From Paludibacterium purpuratum (GTDB lineage: Bacteria > Pseudomonadota > Gammaproteobacteria > Burkholderiales > Chromobacteriaceae): DNA of 64,000 nucleotides. The notes beneath the pieces are model-generated. The model searched no databases. It was given only the letters and a program-made list of their open reading frames with translations, and had not been told where the DNA came from. The translations under genes and the position numbers were made by a program. Position 1 is the first letter of the stretch, and each line of letters starts with the position of its first letter. The DNA lies in contig NZ_SNZP01000004.1 of the NCBI RefSeq assembly GCF_004363805.1, positions 186,001 to 250,000 on the forward strand, read 5' to 3'. Positions 61,431 through 64,000 of this stretch are shown here, piece after piece.

Positions 61431-62348
61431 CTAGAAATTTTTGCGCAGATCCATGCCCTGGTAGAGCGAAGCCACCTGGCTGCCATAGCCATTGAACATC
61501 TGGGTCGGCCGGCGCAGAAATTCGCCGATGCGCCGCTCGTTCGCTTGGCTCCAGCGCGGATGGTCGACCGTTGGGTTGACATTGGAATAGAAACCGTACT
61601 CATTTGGAGTGGCCAAGTTCCAACTGGTTTGCGGCTGAGTATCGGTCAGGTGGATGCGAACGATGGCCTTGATACTCTTGAAACCGTATTTCCACGGAAC
61701 GACCAGGCGGATCGGCGCGCCATTTTGGTTCGGCAGCACGTTGCCGTACAGTCCGACCGCCAATAATGTCAGCGGATGCATGGCTTCGTCGATACGCAGT
61801 CCTTCGCGATATGGCCAGGCGAGCAGCCCTTCGGCCATGCCGGGCATTTCGCTCGGGCGGTTGAGCGTTTCAAAGGCCACATAGCGCGCTTTGGCGGTCA
61901 GCTTCATCTGCTTGAGCAAGGCGGCGAGTGGGAAACCGACCCAAGGGATCACCATCGACCAACCCTCGACGCAGCGGTGGCGGTAAATGCGCTCCTCCAA
62001 CGGTAGACGCAGCAGCGTATCGATGTCGAAGGTGCGCGCTTTCTCCACCGCGCCATCCACCACGATGCTCCATGGATGGGTTTTGAGTACGCCGGCGTTT
62101 TCCGATGGGTCGGATTTGCCGCTGCCGAATTCGTAGTAATTGTTGTAGTGCGTGATGTCGCGCAGGCTGTTTGGCTTGTCGTTGGCGGCGAGGACGCTGG
62201 TCCCTTTCTTGAACGACAGGGCGGCGAAAGCATCGCTGGCCATCAGTAGCCCGGCGGCGCCAGCCATCATGAACTTGCGCCGATCCAGGTAGTGCTGCAG
62301 CGGGGTGATCTCGGAGGGCGCGATATCCGACGGTTTGCGAATCAGCAT
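61431..62348 (-). CDS. msrP: Periplasmic methionine-sulfoxide reductase, molybdopterin subunit (MsrP)
   Basis: This 305-residue protein is exported by the Tat route: [20 protein letters not shown] at about 36-55. The Mo-ligand Cys is in [19 protein letters not shown] (about 145-150), and [21 protein letters not shown] follows. It repairs oxidised methionines in envelope proteins, for example after hypochlorite stress. GGGAG precedes ATG 62348; the frame runs 39 bases further upstream. It forms an operon with msrQ. Confidence 0.94.
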   Translation of the reverse strand: MLIRKPSDIAPSEITPLQHYLDRRKFMMAGAAGLLMASDAFAALSFKKGTSVLAANDKPNSLRDITHYNNYYEFGSGKSDPSENAGVLKTHPWSIVVDGAVEKARTFDIDTLLRLPLEERIYRHRCVEGWSMVIPWVGFPLAALLKQMKLTAKARYVAFETLNRPSEMPGMAEGLLAWPYREGLRIDEAMHPLTLLAVGLYGNVLPNQNGAPIRLVVPWKYGFKSIKAIVRIHLTDTQPQTSWNLATPNEYGFYSNVNPTVDHPRWSQANERRIGEFLRRPTQMFNGYGSQVASLYQGMDLRKNF

Positions 62349-62412
62349 GGTGTGTCTCCCGAAGAGGGGGCGGACCAAGTCCGTCAATCTGACACTAGAC
62401 GGGAAATGATTC

Positions 62413-63330
62413 TCATGCCACCCAGGCGTGGCCGATCGCGCTGCCCTGCGGCCCCACTTTGGCCAGCCGGTCGGCGATGGCTTGCATGCCGGACCAGCGC
62501 GGTGCGCACCAGTCCGGCGCGATCAGCGTCGGAAATTGCGCGGTGGCCGAGACGCGGTGATAGACCACCTCGGGCGGGGTGTGGCGAATCAGTTCGGCGG
62601 CCAGCTCGGCGTACTCGGCCAGTGGCAGCGGGGCAATCTCGCCGCGGCGGAATTGTGCCGCCATACGGCTGCCTTTCACGATCATCAACGGATGCAGCTT
62701 CAGTCCCTCGACGCCCAAGTCCAGCACCTGCGCCAGCGTGTCGTGCATCATCGCCGGCGTTTCGCCCGGCAAGCCGACGATCAAGTGAGTGCAAAGATTC
62801 AGTCCCCGCGCCCGGCTACGTGCCACGGCATCGCGGTAGGCCGCCAAGCCGTGGCCTCGGTTGATGGCCGCGAGCGTCCGCTCATGGGCACTTTGCAGCC
62901 CCAGTTCCAGCCAGACTTCCAAGCCTTGCTCCCGGTAGCCCGCCAGCAAATCGAGCACCGCATCCGGTACGCAGTCCGGTCGCGTACCGACGCATAGGCC
63001 GACGATGTCGCTCTGTGCCAATGCTTCCTCATAGGCGCGGCGCAGTGTTTCCACTTCGGCGTAGGTGCTGGTATAGGCCTGGAAATAGGCGAGGTAGCGC
63101 TTGGCGCGATCCGTCTTGCCTTTTTCTTGTCCGATTTGTTCGCCGATGGACAATTGGCCGGCGGCGCGACCGAAGCTGCGCACATTGCAGAAGGTGCAGC
63201 CACCCTTGCCAAGGGTGCCGTCTCGATTGGGGCAGGTGAAGTCGCCGGCCAGCGATAGCTTGTGCACGCGTTCGCCGAAGCGGTCCTTGAGATAGCGGCC
63301 GAAAGTATGTACGAAACGAGAAATATCCAT
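62413..63330 (-). CDS. Radical SAM protein, TIGR01212/YhcC family
   Basis: This 305-residue protein has an atypically spaced cluster motif in [20 protein letters not shown], the hallmark of YhcC-type radical SAM proteins, and [19 protein letters not shown] downstream. Function is not established; relatives (Elp3-like fold) suggest tRNA modification. The small membrane-protein gene upstream is 14 bp away on the same strand. Confidence 0.9.
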   Translation of the reverse strand: MDISRFVHTFGRYLKDRFGERVHKLSLAGDFTCPNRDGTLGKGGCTFCNVRSFGRAAGQLSIGEQIGQEKGKTDRAKRYLAYFQAYTSTYAEVETLRRAYEEALAQSDIVGLCVGTRPDCVPDAVLDLLAGYREQGLEVWLELGLQSAHERTLAAINRGHGLAAYRDAVARSRARGLNLCTHLIVGLPGETPAMMHDTLAQVLDLGVEGLKLHPLMIVKGSRMAAQFRRGEIAPLPLAEYAELAAELIRHTPPEVVYHRVSATAQFPTLIAPDWCAPRWSGMQAIADRLAKVGPQGSAIGHAWVA

Positions 63331-63344
63331 GGATCAGAAACGAA

Positions 63345-63527
63345 TCAGGGGCCGATGACACGGGTCAGGCTTAGCGCGACCAGGATCGCCGAGCTGGCAA
63401 GCAATGCCCAGGCGACGGTCTGGAACAGCCGGTGTAGCGCCGAACGCTGCGCCGGACTCAACAGCGCGCGTGCCAACACGGTCGATAGACCGATAAAGAG
63501 CAGCAGATTGAAGAGTCGTCCGAGCAT
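63345..63527 (-). CDS. Small membrane protein, unknown function
   Basis: This 60-residue protein has two hydrophobic segments (MLGRLFNLLLFIGLSTVLA and WALLASSAILVALSLTRVI) around a basic loop with LLSPAQRSALHRLF. No family is recognised. Its position 14 bp upstream of the radical SAM gene suggests one transcript. Confidence 0.6.
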   Translation of the reverse strand: MLGRLFNLLLFIGLSTVLARALLSPAQRSALHRLFQTVAWALLASSAILVALSLTRVIGP

Positions 63528-63655
63528 GGGGCATTCCGTGGCAGAGAAGTCAGATTATCGGCGCCGCCCACCCCTCGCGCAAGTTGCTCATATCGTTATA
63601 AACTGCTTTGGAATATGCCTTGACGCCGACAAAACCAACATAGGGCCTCTGTCTC

Positions 63656-64000
63656 ATGTCCAATACTGAACAATCAGTCGGCATCGTCACTGCGCAAAGC
63701 GCAGATTTTTCCACGCCACTCGAGTTGGCTTGCGGGGTCGCACTATCGCCCTACTGCCTTAAATACGAGACCTATGGCGAACTCAATGCCGCGAAAAGCA
63801 ACGCGGTGTTGATCTGTCACGCACTCTCCGGCCATCACCATGTTGCCGGTCGTTATGCCGACGACGACAAGTCCGCCGGCTGGTGGGACAACATGATCGG
63901 GCCGGGCAAGCCGATCGACACACGATATTTCTTCGTGGTCGGCGTCAATAACCTGGGGGGCTGCCATGGCAGCTCCGGGCCCGCCAGCCTCAACCCCGCG
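63656..64000 (+). CDS. metX: Homoserine O-acyltransferase (MetX), 5' part
   Basis: The first 115 codons are present and the frame is open to the window end. [35 protein letters not shown] and [16 protein letters not shown] are MetX signatures of the alpha/beta-hydrolase type; the catalytic Ser, Asp and His lie beyond the window. It acylates homoserine (acetyl or succinyl donor not decidable here) for methionine synthesis. ATG 63656 is the first in-frame start. No SAM riboswitch-like structure is visible in the 128 bp upstream. Confidence 0.92.
   Translation, partial: MSNTEQSVGIVTAQSADFSTPLELACGVALSPYCLKYETYGELNAAKSNAVLICHALSGHHHVAGRYADDDKSAGWWDNMIGPGKPIDTRYFFVVGVNNLGGCHGSSGPASLNPA

Noticed and set aside
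63528-63655. Possible SAM or methionine riboswitch before metX
   Set aside because: Only 128 bp without paired segments of the expected pattern; nothing convincing was found.

Overview
This window is about 64 kb of GC-rich proteobacterial chromosome. It fits a betaproteobacterium, most likely of Neisseriales/Chromobacteriaceae type. The evidence for that is a minor-pilin cluster in the Neisseria pilH-I-J-K-L order, the polA / DUF2782 / thrB neighbourhood, an FtrABCD-type iron uptake operon, MetX-type methionine synthesis, and MsrPQ. Two pyruvate/peptide-type CstA carriers, pyruvate formate-lyase and acetate kinase indicate a facultative anaerobe that ferments and recycles pyruvate. No rRNA, tRNA, CRISPR array, prophage or insertion sequence was seen. 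This taxonomic placement is an inference from gene content only.

Layout. 1-2.5 kb: the end of a copper-export locus (CopA 3' part, CopZ, an exported DUF411 protein, and a small exported protein behind a CsoR-like operator). 2.9-8.3 kb: signalling genes (hybrid histidine kinase, a convergent periplasmic binding protein, a GAF-PAS-GGDEF cyclase, a Cys-rich protein). 8.4-12.1 kb: three GNAT acetyltransferases, and a MocR regulator divergent from a rhodanese. 12.1-16.5 kb: ackA, pflA and pflB with an FNR-type promoter. 17.2-19.9 kb: serine transporter and L-serine dehydratase, which produce pyruvate. 20-25.2 kb: a CstA/BtsT carrier with its LytS/LytTR two-component system and a matching direct-repeat operator. 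25.3-27.2 kb: a long peptide deformylase and a YejK-type nucleoid protein. 27.2-29.6 kb: a visibly AT-rich pair (ATP-grasp ligase plus DMT exporter) preceded by a possible 64-residue cationic peptide. 29.7-33.7 kb: tyrB, a LysR/azoreductase pair, hemF. 33.7-38.2 kb: an RstAB-like two-component system divergent from a second cstA with ybdD.

38.2-46.4 kb: acyltransferase, YeiH/YeiE-type pair, thrB, DUF2782, a LOG-family protein, polA. 46.5-51.2 kb: an APC permease, then a minor-pilin operon in which the PilW(PilJ)-like and PilX(PilK)-like proteins are one continuous reading frame. 51.3-56 kb: an EmrAB/NodT-type tripartite efflux operon with its MarR regulator; both promoters carry the same palindrome. 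56-59.6 kb: ArsC-like protein and a Fur-box-controlled P19 / cupredoxin / FTR1 / membrane ferredoxin iron operon. 59.7-64 kb: YbaK, small heat-shock protein, MsrQ/MsrP, YhcC radical SAM protein, a 60-residue membrane protein and the start of metX.

Themes. Pyruvate is made (serine dehydratase), consumed (PFL, acetate kinase) and probably sensed and imported (BtsSR-like system, CstA carriers) by genes packed within 12-25 kb, with a second CstA at 36 kb. Metal homeostasis appears twice (copper export, iron import). A small dispersed repeat with GTAGGGTG-type inverted arms occurs three times between genes. The least explained items are the AT-rich ATP-grasp/exporter/peptide cluster and the fused pseudopilin.
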